Part shown: piece after piece, positions 6,188-12,739 of the stretch
Position numbering within the stretch: the stretch's first letter is position 1
Layout: each line of letters opens with the position of its first letter
IMG/VR virus record: IMGVR_UViG_3300034524_000148
Location: 1-25,536 of that record
DNA length: 25,536 nucleotides
Source: a virus
Reading direction: 5' to 3' (one strand)
Position numbers and translations under genes: made by a program
Notes under the pieces: generated by a model
The model's database searches: none
The model's input: only the letters and a program-made list of their open reading frames with translations
What the model was told of the DNA's origin: nothing

Positions 6188-6328
6188 TTGATTAAATTAC
6201 AATGTCCTGAATGTTACAGTGAAAAAGTTGTTTTTGTATCAAGTGAACTAAACGAAGAGGATTGTTTTCAGTGTGAGGAATGCAATGTTGTATATCCTTT
6301 TTCAAAAATGGCTTGGGAAAGTGAATAA
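6188..6328 (+). CDS. Small zinc-ribbon protein
   Basis: A 46-aa protein starting at TTG, with AGGAGG nine bases upstream. The Cys pairs CPEC (6-9) and CFQC (26-29), with one more Cys at 32, fit a minimal zinc ribbon of the Com/translation-factor type. An ATG seven bases upstream opens a frame that stops at once, so the TTG is the real start. It sits 18 bases before the next gene in the same operon. Function unknown. Confidence 0.65.
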   Translation: MIKLQCPECYSEKVVFVSSELNEEDCFQCEECNVVYPFSKMAWESE

Positions 6329-6346
6329 ACATAGGAGGTTGTATAA

Positions 6347-6523
6347 ATGACAAATTATGAAATGGTAAAAAAATTTAGTATTGAAGAAATGGCTTTAAGT
6401 ATCATGTGCCCGTTTGAAATGGGTTACTTGGATAATTATAGATGTGAGGATAAGCGATACAACCATCAATGTGGAAAGTGTTGTTTGGAATGGCTGAAGG
6501 AGGAAACAGAAGATGAAAAATAA
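6347..6523 (+). CDS. Small phage protein with Cys pairs
   Basis: 58 aa. It starts MTNYEMVKKFSIEEMA and ends with CGKCCLEWLKEE. This layout (helical NYE...IEEMA start, Cys pair just before a WLEWL-type helix) is one I recognise from many uncharacterised Clostridia phage proteins. Cys at about 21, 33, 42, 45 and 46 suggest a structural metal. AGGAGG precedes the ATG. Its end overlaps the next gene by 11 bases, and the ribosome site of that gene (GGAGGAAACAG) lies inside it, so the two are translationally coupled. Confidence 0.75.
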   Translation: MTNYEMVKKFSIEEMALSIMCPFEMGYLDNYRCEDKRYNHQCGKCCLEWLKEETEDEK

Positions 6524-6962
6524 ATCAGAAATAATTGAAGAATTATGGGAAATGTACGAAAGTTCTATTTTAGAAGAATATCGCCTCGACAAACAGCTAG
6601 GAAAAAATGATGAATATTTTTATTTTACTGCAATAGAACGTAGTACAAAGAACGGAGTAACAAACGGAATTTTAAGAAGTATTGAAATTTTAGAAAATAA
6701 CAAGCAAAAGACTTGGAAAAGAGCCTTTGAGATATATTGTAAAGTGAGAAAAAAAGATATTGATACTAATTTTGGTTTTTGGACTCCACTTTCAGTAGCG
6801 TCACCACTAAAGGATGATACATATATGGTTACTCTAGACGGAGAAATATGTGGAATAGATGAGCCAATCGTTGGGATGTGTGGTTATGAAAATGGCAAAT
6901 GGGATGAAGAAGGTTATATTATTGCATGGATGCCATTACCAAAACCATACAAGGAGGGTTAA
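6513..6962 (+). CDS. Hypothetical protein with C-terminal DUF551-like domain
   Basis: 149 aa. The first ~85 residues are helical and charged (ending near AFEIYCKVRKK). The last 60 read WTPLSVASPLKDDTYMVT...IIAWMPLPKPY, the signature of DUF551, a small domain common in phage accessory proteins that begins with a W-P-L/V motif and ends in WMPLP. Function of DUF551 is unknown. Starts inside the previous gene (11-base overlap) with GGAGG upstream, so it is part of the same early operon. Confidence 0.75.
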   Translation: MKNKSEIIEELWEMYESSILEEYRLDKQLGKNDEYFYFTAIERSTKNGVTNGILRSIEILENNKQKTWKRAFEIYCKVRKKDIDTNFGFWTPLSVASPLKDDTYMVTLDGEICGIDEPIVGMCGYENGKWDEEGYIIAWMPLPKPYKEG

Positions 6963-6964
6963 TA

Positions 6965-7170
6965 ATGTATTCATGTGGTTATTGTGGTTGTCCTTGTGAT
7001 GAATATGGAAATGAGGTAGAAACACCAAAAACTATGACCCAAGTAAATATAATCAAGTAGTGTGTAATGATTGTAGGCGTAGAGAAGAAGGGAGATATAT
7101 TACAGTGACTAGAGAAATGGCTTTAGATGCTTGCGACCCCTCATTAGAAGGGCAAAAATGGAGATGGTAA
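6965..7170 (+). pseudogene. Frameshifted Cys-rich zinc-ribbon gene
   Basis: From the ATG at 6965, directly after the previous stop and an AAGGAGG site, the frame encodes CGYCGCPC and then stops at 7058-7060 (31 aa). A second frame, entered at an A-run (7027-7031), continues with NYDPSKYNQVVCNDC and runs to a TAA at 7168-7170. Joined by one added A, the two halves give a coherent ~68-aa protein with paired Cys motifs at both ends, the usual four-Cys zinc ribbon. Either the gene has lost one base in a homopolymer, the sequence has an error there, or slippage is used. Confidence 0.7.
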
Positions 7171-7200
7171 GTTAGTACACATTCCAACAATTAAATGAAG

Positions 7201-7219
7201 CCCGGTAGGGGATACCGGG
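7201..7219 (+). promoter_or_regulatory. RNA hairpin before the 7241 gene
   Basis: A GC-rich perfect 7-bp stem, CCCGGTA/TACCGGG, with a five-base loop GGGGA lies about 20 bases before the next start codon. No T-run follows, so it is not a terminator; a translational control or mRNA-stability element is possible. Confidence 0.4.
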
Positions 7220-7240
7220 ACCTTGGAAGGGGGTGAAAAG

Positions 7241-7450
7241 GTGAGACCGGCCAATATAGGGGATTTGGTGAGAAACGGGGACAGATATTTGGAAGTGGAT
7301 GGTTTTCAAATAATAGATGAACACAAATACATAATATTAAGCAGTTCTGCAGGCGAATTAAAAGTTCCTGTTTCTAGAGTACGTTGGGATGAAAAGAAGA
7401 AGTGTTTTGTATTACAGCCTAAAAATATCATTGAAACACCGGCGGTGTAA
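7241..7450 (+). CDS. Small hypothetical protein, SH3-like
   Basis: 69 aa. The pattern is VRPANIGDLVRNGDRYLEV followed by alternating strands and an RVRWDEKKK segment, suggesting a compact beta-barrel. The GTG at 7241 is chosen because GGGGGTG ends five bases before it; an upstream TTG at 7223 overlaps the ribosome site. A GC-rich hairpin precedes it. It shows general similarity in style to the small barrel protein at 2055-2282 but no clear homology. Function unknown. Confidence 0.6.
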   Translation: MRPANIGDLVRNGDRYLEVDGFQIIDEHKYIILSSSAGELKVPVSRVRWDEKKKCFVLQPKNIIETPAV

Positions 7451-7472
7451 GTGTTGAGCTAATTAAAAAAAC

Positions 7473-7485
7473 GACATTTTATGTC
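7473..7485. promoter_or_regulatory. Short palindrome before the second HTH gene
   Basis: GACAT-TTT-ATGTC lies 17 bases before the helix-turn-helix gene at 7503, just upstream of its ribosome site. It could be an autoregulatory site of that protein. Short palindromes are common by chance in AT-rich DNA. Confidence 0.3.
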
Positions 7486-7502
7486 ATTAAGGAGATGAAA
7501 AA

Positions 7503-7976
7503 ATGTATAAAGAATATCGAGGAGATATGAAGCTTAAACTAGCTGCAAAAAGGCTTGGAATATCTGAGCGGACCTTACTTAGGTATGAATCCGGCGAAGC
7601 TCCTGTTCCGTGTGATGTAGCTGTTAATATGGCAAAAATTTATCGGACACCAAAACTATTGGCGGATCATTGTTCGCTAAAGTGTGAAATAGGCCAAATA
7701 ATCCACCAGTATTTGGACAAGCATGACCTGGGAGTATCAGTTTTGCGACTGCTAAAGGAATTAGATGATGTTTTAAAAACTAAAAGTGACCTTATTGAAA
7801 TAGCAAGTGACGGAAAAATAGATGAAAAAGAAAGGCCCCAATGGCTAATTATTCATAAAGAATTGGCAGAATTAAAAAAATCCATTGGAGAATTAGAACA
7901 GTTGGTCTTTTCAGAAAATATCGATTATGTTTTAAGTACAAAAAAAGAACCTGTGTTTGCGGCACAGATCCTTTAA
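7503..7976 (+). CDS. Helix-turn-helix phage regulator with coiled-coil C-terminus
   Basis: 157 aa. The N-terminal ~60 residues form an XRE-like HTH (KLAAKRLGISERTLLRYESG, then a PCDVAVNMAKIY helix). After a Cys-containing linker (HCSLKC) the C-terminal half is helical and likely coiled-coil (EELAELKKSIGELEQL-type heptads). This is a familiar early-operon protein of Firmicutes phages whose role is not settled. AAGGAG is ten bases before the ATG, with the small palindrome at 7473-7485 upstream. It is more likely a regulator or replication-associated factor than a second lysogeny repressor. Confidence 0.75.
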   Translation: MYKEYRGDMKLKLAAKRLGISERTLLRYESGEAPVPCDVAVNMAKIYRTPKLLADHCSLKCEIGQIIHQYLDKHDLGVSVLRLLKELDDVLKTKSDLIEIASDGKIDEKERPQWLIIHKELAELKKSIGELEQLVFSENIDYVLSTKKEPVFAAQIL

Positions 7977-8079
7977 AAAAATAATTATTTAGTTATCTTT
8001 ATTCTAACATTCTTTAAAAAGAGAGACAAGGGAAACTGACAAAATGCCTTTTCTAAATAAAATTTAGGTAGGTGTGTTT

Positions 8080-8577
8080 ATGAAAAAAGTATTAATCTTA
8101 TTAATGCTACTTGGCATGTTCCTTTGGTCTAGCATAAATATAAAGGCACAAATTCATGAATACTCAATCGAAGTTCAACGAATGCAAATAGAAGTGGAAA
8201 TGCTCCGTTTAGAGCAACAAGAGCTCATAAAACAAGTAAGAAACTTTGTTGATAAATGGAATATTGCAATTATGGAGGCCACAGCTTACGCCCCTATAGA
8301 TAACAAAAGTGGGATGTGTGCCGATGATAATCCCCTCCTTACCGCAACCGGGGCCCGGCCAGGCCCCGGGACTATTGCAGTGAATCCGAAGGTAATACCT
8401 TATCAATCACAAATGTGGGTGCAAGGGTATGGCTGGGGAAAGGCCCTTGATACTGGAGGAATAATTAGAGCTAGAGACGATCTTATAGATGTCTACCAAG
8501 ATACCTATAGTGAGGCTATAAAGTGGGGGCGTAGAAAGGTAGTGGTGATATGGTCACCAGGTCCGACAGAATATTAA
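8080..8577 (+). CDS. Secreted 3D-domain protein (putative wall hydrolase)
   Basis: 165 aa. A signal peptide is clear (MKKV, a hydrophobic core over about residues 4-18, likely cleavage near IKA-Q24). A short coiled coil follows (about 28-57), then a 3D domain: EATAYAP, TATGARPGPGTIAVNP, ALDTGGIIRARDDLIDVY with its three conserved Asp. 3D domains have the MltA/RlpA double-psi barrel fold and cut peptidoglycan in family members such as YocH. In phages this could help lysis or wall remodelling, though it sits in the early region. The ATG at 8080 is used; upstream GTG 8074 is part of the site. A strikingly GC-rich 8-bp palindrome lies at 8348-8369 in this AT-rich gene. Confidence 0.85.
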   Translation: MKKVLILLMLLGMFLWSSINIKAQIHEYSIEVQRMQIEVEMLRLEQQELIKQVRNFVDKWNIAIMEATAYAPIDNKSGMCADDNPLLTATGARPGPGTIAVNPKVIPYQSQMWVQGYGWGKALDTGGIIRARDDLIDVYQDTYSEAIKWGRRKVVVIWSPGPTEY

Positions 8578-8639
8578 TAACGTTGCTAATCGGGAGTATT
8601 TTGTTTTTTCCTTTTTGGTTTAACTTTATTTGCAATTGA
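8550..8639 (+). CDS. Small membrane peptide overlapping the 3D-domain gene
   Basis: A 29-aa frame starts at an ATG 28 bases before the end of the 3D-domain gene, with AGGTAGTGGTG just upstream, and stops 12 bases before the replication gene. The product has a short basic head (MVTRSDR) and one hydrophobic segment (ILITLLIGSILFFPFWF), the look of a single-span membrane peptide. Overlap with a secreted hydrolase suggests coupled expression, perhaps an export or holin-like helper. It could also be a chance frame. Confidence 0.45.
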   Translation: MVTRSDRILITLLIGSILFFPFWFNFICN

Positions 8640-8651
8640 CGGAGTGATGTT

Positions 8652-9413
8652 ATGAATTATATAGCTGAGATTAACGCGTTCAATGATTGGCTACTGTCAA
8701 ATCCATTGCCAACAGGTGCAATTGCTTTGTGGTATCAAATTATGTCCATAAACAATAAAGCAGGCTGGGCTGATGAATTTACTATTGCAAATCTAACGCT
8801 TCAATCTCTTACTGGGTTATCTAGACAGGGCTTAGATAGGGCGAGGAATCTTTTAATCCAAAAAGGGCTTATTGAATATCAAAAAGGTACATCGAATAAG
8901 GCTGGGAAATATAGAGTAATTAGTTTTGAGTGTAAGAAAATAGGCACAGCAGTAGGCACGAAGCGGGCACAGCAAGAGGCACAAGGCGGGCACAATAGTA
9001 GCACATTAAATAAACTAAACCAAACTAAACTAAATAATAATAGTTGTAGTAGTTACGCGCGCGCGAATGATGAACCTGTGGATAACTCTTTGCCAAAGTT
9101 TATAGAGCAAGAGTTTGGCCAGATGCTTAATTCTACCTGCATAGAGCAAATAAAAGATTGGCAGAGCCTTTACCCCGACGAAATGATTAGGTTTGCGGTT
9201 GAAAAGGCAGTCTTGGCCGGAAAAAAGAGTTATCTGTATGTTAATGGCATTATTAATTCCTGGCTTAGAAATGACATAAAGACCCTTGATGAGGCTAAAA
9301 GGGCGGATGAAGAGTTTTCCAGAGAGAAAAAAGTAAAGTCATTTAAGCGAACAAAAGATAAAAGTCAGGTGGTTGATAGTAATAAGCGTGACTTAAGTTA
9401 TTTGGTGGAGTGA
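8652..9413 (+). CDS. Phage replication initiator, DnaD-like
   Basis: 253 aa. The N-terminal ~95 residues are a winged-helix replisome-organiser domain (FNDWLLSNPLPTGAIALWYQ, LTGLSRQGLDRARNLLIQKG, GKYRVISF). A low-complexity linker (about 97-140) follows, then a DnaD/DnaB_2 domain (MIRFAVEKAVLAGKKSYLYV, NGIINSWLRNDIKT). Such proteins bind the phage origin and recruit the host DnaB-type helicase, as lambda O, SPP1 gp38 and phi105-like proteins do. The linker DNA carries iterons and an AT-rich stretch (8943-9065), so the origin is probably inside this gene. No separate helicase loader follows; SSB does. Start GGAGTGATGTT-ATG is good. Confidence 0.9.
   Translation: MNYIAEINAFNDWLLSNPLPTGAIALWYQIMSINNKAGWADEFTIANLTLQSLTGLSRQGLDRARNLLIQKGLIEYQKGTSNKAGKYRVISFECKKIGTAVGTKRAQQEAQGGHNSSTLNKLNQTKLNNNSCSSYARANDEPVDNSLPKFIEQEFGQMLNSTCIEQIKDWQSLYPDEMIRFAVEKAVLAGKKSYLYVNGIINSWLRNDIKTLDEAKRADEEFSREKKVKSFKRTKDKSQVVDSNKRDLSYLVE
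8943..9065. other. Putative replication origin inside the initiator gene
   Basis: Five GGCAC elements begin at 8943, 8955, 8966, 8978 and 8989, with a sixth partial one (GCAC) at 9001. The alternating 12/11-base spacing makes a 23-bp unit repeated about 2.7 times. It is followed by an AT-rich stretch of repeated AAACTAAA-like motifs (9005-9043) and then a perfect (CG)5 run (9056-9065). Iterons plus an AT-rich unwinding region within the linker of the initiator gene match the organisation of lambda ori in gene O. Function is inferred from structure. Confidence 0.7.
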
Positions 9414-9418
9414 TGTTT

Positions 9419-9514
9419 ATGCCTATTGTTAGCGACAAAGAAATAATTGCAGTAATTAAAAAGCACCAAACGGTAAAGAAAACAGAAATTCATGTGCTTA
9501 GAGAATTGAGGTGA
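9419..9514 (+). CDS. Very small hypothetical protein
   Basis: A 31-aa frame, basic and helical ([20 protein letters not shown]), with GGTGGAGTG before the ATG. The ribosome site of ssb (GAGGTGA) spans its stop codon, leaving five bases between the two genes. Tight packing between the initiator and ssb supports a real gene. No family is recognised. Confidence 0.45.
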   Translation: MPIVSDKEIIAVIKKHQTVKKTEIHVLRELR

Positions 9515-9519
9515 TTAGA

Positions 9520-9915
9520 ATGTTAAACCGTGTAATACTTATTGGCCGGCTAACGAAGGATCCGGATTTAAGATATACACCTAACGGCGTGGCAGTGGCG
9601 ACTTTTACCTTGGCCGTTGACCGGCCTTTTACCAACCAACAGGGGGAACGTGAAACGGATTTTATACCAATCGTTGTTTGGCGAAAGTTGGCCGAGGTTT
9701 GTGCTCAACACCTTGGCAAAGGGCGGCTGGTAGCCATTGAGGGTCGTATTCAAGTCCGCACTTATGATGGTAATGATGGTCAACGACGCTGGGTGACGGA
9801 AGTTGTGGCTAATAATGTTCGTTTCTTAGACAGGGGCAAGGGAGATCCAAAGGATCAGATCGACCCCTCCTTTGGGAGTGAAGTGAGTTTCTCTGATGAG
9901 GATATCCCGTTCTGA
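9520..9915 (+). CDS. ssb: Single-stranded DNA-binding protein
   Basis: 131 aa, full length for a phage SSB. The OB-fold is obvious: [61 protein letters not shown] short linker leads to the acidic tip DEDIPF, the docking peptide for partner proteins at the fork. It coats ssDNA during phage replication, and lies directly after the initiator. GAGGTGA six bases before the ATG at 9520 decides the start; an upstream GTG at 9511 is part of that site. Its base composition is visibly more GC-rich than its neighbours, so it may have been recruited separately. Confidence 0.97.
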   Translation: MLNRVILIGRLTKDPDLRYTPNGVAVATFTLAVDRPFTNQQGERETDFIPIVVWRKLAEVCAQHLGKGRLVAIEGRIQVRTYDGNDGQRRWVTEVVANNVRFLDRGKGDPKDQIDPSFGSEVSFSDEDIPF

Positions 9916-9944
9916 CCTATTATGAAAATTAGGAGGTTTGGCTA

Positions 9945-10094
9945 ATGAGAGATCGTTGTCCAAAATGCAACTCAGAAGATCTAACGCTAGAACGCAACTA
10001 TGCCTTAGAAGATGATGGAAACATAGTTTGGCTAGATAGTTATGATGCCTATTGTAAAGATTGTGGATGGGAGTTTGTTCTAGTAGAACTTTAA
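9945..10094 (+). CDS. Small zinc-ribbon protein
   Basis: 49 aa with CPKC at residues 5-8 and CKDC at 37-40, followed by GWEF, which is a textbook four-Cys zinc ribbon. The start has AGGAGG nine to ten bases upstream. Together with several others in this window it forms a set of tiny C4 proteins in the accessory genes. Function unknown. Confidence 0.75.
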   Translation: MRDRCPKCNSEDLTLERNYALEDDGNIVWLDSYDAYCKDCGWEFVLVEL

Positions 10095-10142
10095 TATATC
10101 AACTAAACCATTGAGGATATTCCTTTCCGGTAGGTGATGATT

Positions 10143-10262
10143 ATGCAAATTGATGAAAAGTGTGATAATTGCAGACTATTTGCCGTTGGTTTGTGTAACG
10201 GCTTAACCAAGTGGGATTTAATAAAATGCGCAAACCTATGTAAGAAAATTTTATCTTGTTAG
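10143..10262 (+). CDS. Small Cys-rich protein
   Basis: 39 aa with six Cys (about residues 7, 10, 18, 29, 33 and 39) in CxxC and CxxxC spacings, suggesting one bound metal. TAGGTGAT lies just before the ATG. It is 12 bases before the next gene. No family is recognised and no function can be given. Confidence 0.6.
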   Translation: MQIDEKCDNCRLFAVGLCNGLTKWDLIKCANLCKKILSC

Positions 10263-10274
10263 GAGTTAATTAAA

Positions 10275-10472
10275 ATGGCTGCTCCAACGAAAATAGGACA
10301 GGTTGTCAATGTCTATCGTATTACACGTAAAAAAGAGAAGTGTATTACCGGCACCGTAATTTTTATAAACGATAAATATTTTACTATTGATAATGGCAAA
10401 TACAATGAATCTTTTTTGTACGTTGACATAAAAATAGGTGAAATAAAAGTTGTTATCCAAAAGGCCGCTTGA
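10275..10472 (+). CDS. Small hypothetical protein
   Basis: 65 aa, basic, with alternating hydrophobic strands (IGQVVNVYRITRKKEKCITG, then FTIDNGKYNE) like a small beta-barrel. AGGAGTTAATTAAA-ATG gives a firm start. It precedes the putative late regulator by 18 bases. Function unknown. Confidence 0.6.
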   Translation: MAAPTKIGQVVNVYRITRKKEKCITGTVIFINDKYFTIDNGKYNESFLYVDIKIGEIKVVIQKAA

Positions 10473-10490
10473 TTAAAAGGGGGGAAGCTG

Positions 10491-11015
10491 ATGGATTTTG
10501 GGGCAAAAATTAAGCTAGAAAGAAAGCTTAAAAGCTACTGGAAATCGAAACAAAAGCTACAAAATTTACAAAGAACTTTAGAGAAAATTGATAAAGATAT
10601 AAGTACCTTGCGAGGCATTTTAGCTGAAAAAGATGAGCTAATACCTTCCCCCTTACAAATCAGTTTTACCCCAGGCGGTGGCCGGGGATATTCAGAGTTT
10701 ACTCCGGTTGAAAAATCAGTAGTAATGTATCAGGCCAACCAGGAAATACTTCAAAGAAAAATTGAACAGTTACGGCAAAAGAAGCTAAAAATCCAGTTGC
10801 GGATAATGTCAATCGAATATAGTACTGACATCTTTGATTATATTTCAAAAAATTACTTGGATGATGAAGAATTGGAAATCTTTGAACAATGTTATTTATA
10901 CTGCCGGAACAATATCCAGGTCGGAAAGGCTTTAAATTGTGATGAGTCCACAGTCCGGCGCAAACGGGAAAAAATCTTATCAGTTTTCAATGAGTTTTTA
11001 AAAATAAGAGCCTAA
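10491..11015 (+). CDS. ArpU/sigma-like phage late transcriptional regulator
   Basis: 174 aa. Two long coiled-coil segments (about 8-46 and 78-106) flank a Gly/Pro-rich loop (FTPGGGRGYSEF). The C-terminal part reads DDEELEIFEQCYLYCRNNIQ and CDESTVRRKREKILSVF, a sigma-70 region 4-like HTH. This layout is that of the ArpU/RinA-type proteins that control late genes of Gram-positive phages. Its place at the end of the replication region fits. The likely target is the repeat-bearing promoter at about 13166-13226. The start is preceded by AAGGGGGG. Family call moderate, since these regulators diverge quickly. Confidence 0.7.
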   Translation: MDFGAKIKLERKLKSYWKSKQKLQNLQRTLEKIDKDISTLRGILAEKDELIPSPLQISFTPGGGRGYSEFTPVEKSVVMYQANQEILQRKIEQLRQKKLKIQLRIMSIEYSTDIFDYISKNYLDDEELEIFEQCYLYCRNNIQVGKALNCDESTVRRKREKILSVFNEFLKIRA

Positions 11016-11034
11016 ATACGGGAGGTAACAAGAA

Positions 11035-11376
11035 ATGAATAGAAGTGAATTTTTAGAGATGTTAGAACCGGAACTTCAAAGCATAAAGGATTTATTTGCT
11101 TTTAAAAATACATCTTACGGCATGGATGATGATGTTTTTCACAATTTTAGAAATACGGCCTTGCGTGTTTTCGGAACTGATGATCATCAAATGATGCTAA
11201 AAGTATTAATGACATATATGGATAAACACCTGGTAGCAATAGTAAACAAGGGCCTATACGATAAGGAATACGAAAGCAGACTTAAAGATATAATTGTTTA
11301 TTCCTTACTAGCCATAGCAATGGGAAAAGATTTTGAAAGGGCTAAATTTGAAAGGTGTGAATTAAATGCTAAATAA
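11035..11376 (+). CDS. Nucleotide-modification-associated domain 1 (Nmad1/DUF1599)-like protein
   Basis: 113 aa, all-helical. The sequence KNTSYGMDDDVFHNFRNTAL resembles the K-N-x-x-YG...F-x-N-F motif of the Nmad1/DUF1599 family, which occurs in phages near base-modification or nucleotide-metabolism genes. Its biochemical role is unproven. It overlaps the following MazG-like gene by 11 bases, so the two probably act in the same nucleotide pathway. GGGAGG precedes the ATG. Confidence 0.6.
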   Translation: MNRSEFLEMLEPELQSIKDLFAFKNTSYGMDDDVFHNFRNTALRVFGTDDHQMMLKVLMTYMDKHLVAIVNKGLYDKEYESRLKDIIVYSLLAIAMGKDFERAKFERCELNAK

Positions 11377-11743
11377 ATTAAGAGATAAAATACACCAAAA
11401 CGCTGTAGAACATGGCTGGTGGGAAAAAGAAAGGAGTTTTGGCGAGATTATTGCCCTTTGTCACAGTGAATTGTCGGAAGCATTAGAGGAATACAGAAAT
11501 GGCAAACCAGATATATACTATAAAAAATGCGGAAGTCCTGAATGTAATTTTGGAATAAAATGCCATGAATGCGAAATACTTAAAGAGCAAAAACCCGAAG
11601 GCATCGCCATTGAACTCGCTGACTGCATTATCCGCATCTTGGACTATTGCGGTAAAGAAAATATTGACATTGAGAAAGCAATTAGACTAAAGCATGAATA
11701 CAACAAAACCCGCCCTTATAGGCATGGTGGGAAGGTAATTTGA
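11366..11743 (+). CDS. MazG-like nucleotide pyrophosphohydrolase with Cys4 insert
   Basis: 125 aa. The metal-binding helices of the all-alpha NTP pyrophosphatase fold are present: HSELSEALEEY (about 33-43, Glu35/Glu38) and ELADCIIRILDYCG (83-96, Glu83/Asp86). MazG-type enzymes hydrolyse (d)NTPs to monophosphate and pyrophosphate, trimming unusual nucleotides or lowering alarmones. Between the two helices there is an insert with four Cys (about 55, 60, 66, 69) that looks like an added zinc knuckle. It begins inside the preceding gene (11-base overlap). Substrate cannot be predicted. Confidence 0.8.
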   Translation: MLNKLRDKIHQNAVEHGWWEKERSFGEIIALCHSELSEALEEYRNGKPDIYYKKCGSPECNFGIKCHECEILKEQKPEGIAIELADCIIRILDYCGKENIDIEKAIRLKHEYNKTRPYRHGGKVI

Positions 11744-11754
11744 ACCCAGTGAGC

Positions 11755-11802
11755 CTCGTTCCGATGATTTTGGGTACCGGTTGGTATGAGGTACGGGGCG
11801 AG
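11755..11802 (+). other. Possible structured RNA between operon segments
   Basis: CTCGTTCCG (11755-11763) can pair with CGGGGCGAG (11794-11802) over nine positions including two G-U pairs. An inner GTACC (11774-11778) can pair with GGTAC (11790-11794), although the two stems compete for one base. No T-run follows. Nothing else occupies the 107 bases between the MazG-like gene and the next gene. Confidence 0.3.
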
Positions 11803-11850
11803 TGAGTGTTTAGATGTTGAGAAGAAAAAAGCATTGGAGGAGTGATACTA

Positions 11851-11997
11851 TTGGCCAGTAAGAAGGAGAGACGGTTAAAACGGTCACAACGAAATCACAG
11901 ACCTCTGAGCATAGAAACAAAAGCACGGATAGTAAAGCGGCCAAAAGACGACAAAATGAGCCCGGGTAAATTAATGGCCGTGGCGGAGTGGAGGTAA
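11851..11997 (+). CDS. Small, very basic hypothetical protein
   Basis: 48 aa from a TTG start, with TTGGAGGAGTG ending seven bases upstream. It is rich in Lys and Arg (ASKKERRLKRSQRNHR, then KARIVKRPKD) and ends EWR. The charge suggests nucleic-acid binding. The next gene's ribosome site (GGAGG) overlaps its end. No family is recognised. Confidence 0.5.
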   Translation: MASKKERRLKRSQRNHRPLSIETKARIVKRPKDDKMSPGKLMAVAEWR

Positions 11998-11998
11998 A

Positions 11999-12250
11999 AT
12001 GAAACAGTTAACTTTATTAGACTTGGACACTGATCTTATTGACGTTATTCAGTACGGTAAACAAACGAAAATCAATAAAAATGATATTAGGTTTTGCCGA
12101 ATAGAAAAAGGTTTTGATGGAACATTTGTTGTGTGTTTTACAAAAGAGGGTATCTATTTGCTGCCAATTGAGGACTTAACCAAACTGGAAAATAGGTGTA
12201 AGTTACTGGATGGGTCAAGGGATCCAGCAGTAATAAGGAGCATTTTGTAA
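11999..12250 (+). CDS. Hypothetical protein
   Basis: 83 aa with an acidic N-terminus (LTLLDLDTDLIDVIQYG) and a strand-rich middle (DGTFVVCFTKEGIYLLPIED). The ATG follows GTGGAGGTAAA within the end of the previous gene. It may be a small adaptor; no family or motif can be assigned. Confidence 0.55.
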   Translation: MKQLTLLDLDTDLIDVIQYGKQTKINKNDIRFCRIEKGFDGTFVVCFTKEGIYLLPIEDLTKLENRCKLLDGSRDPAVIRSIL

Positions 12251-12278
12251 ATTTTGTGAAGTAAGGAGGTAGTGAATA

Positions 12279-12701
12279 ATGGGTTTTATATGTAAGCATT
12301 TTGATGGAGAATCTTATTGCTATCACAAAGATGAATCTACAACAAAGCATGAATGTGAACATGAGTGTGAAATATCTGAGAAAGTTTCAGATGGCTATGA
12401 AGATTATACAGAAATTGAGAAAGAAATCTACAGGAATATGGAAAGTCTTAATGATGAAGATGGGTTGAATATGGGATGTTGGGTTAAAGGGCATTTTGAA
12501 ATTGAAACATTTAAAAAAATAGCAAAACATTGGCTTTGGTTTGAATATGATAAGTATATTGATTTAGATAGCAACAATTACAGAGTAAGGCAGGGTTACT
12601 TTAAGGCTACTCCAACAGGCGAGGATAGAAGAATGGTTTGGATATTCAAGAAAGAAAAAATTAGGGGTTCGATACCTGTTATGGAATTAGAAATGTTTTA
12701 G
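12279..12701 (+). CDS. Hypothetical protein with His/Cys-rich N-terminus
   Basis: 140 aa. The first 32 residues carry Cys and His in a zinc-finger-like spread (CKHFDGESYCYHKD, then HECEHECE). The rest is mixed alpha/beta with aromatic residues (HWLWFEYDKYIDL, then GEDRRMVWIFKKEK). Start by AAGGAGGTAGTGAATA-ATG. It is part of the accessory gene string before the late control region. No known family. Confidence 0.6.
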   Translation: MGFICKHFDGESYCYHKDESTTKHECEHECEISEKVSDGYEDYTEIEKEIYRNMESLNDEDGLNMGCWVKGHFEIETFKKIAKHWLWFEYDKYIDLDSNNYRVRQGYFKATPTGEDRRMVWIFKKEKIRGSIPVMELEMF

Positions 12702-12739
12702 TACGCATTTCAACCATTTAATGAAGGATGGAGTTTTAA

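Noticed and set aside
9056-9065. CG run considered as a sign of a CRISPR or CpG-type element
   Set aside because: It is a single ten-base run. No repeat-spacer pattern exists anywhere in the window; it is described only as part of the origin-like region.
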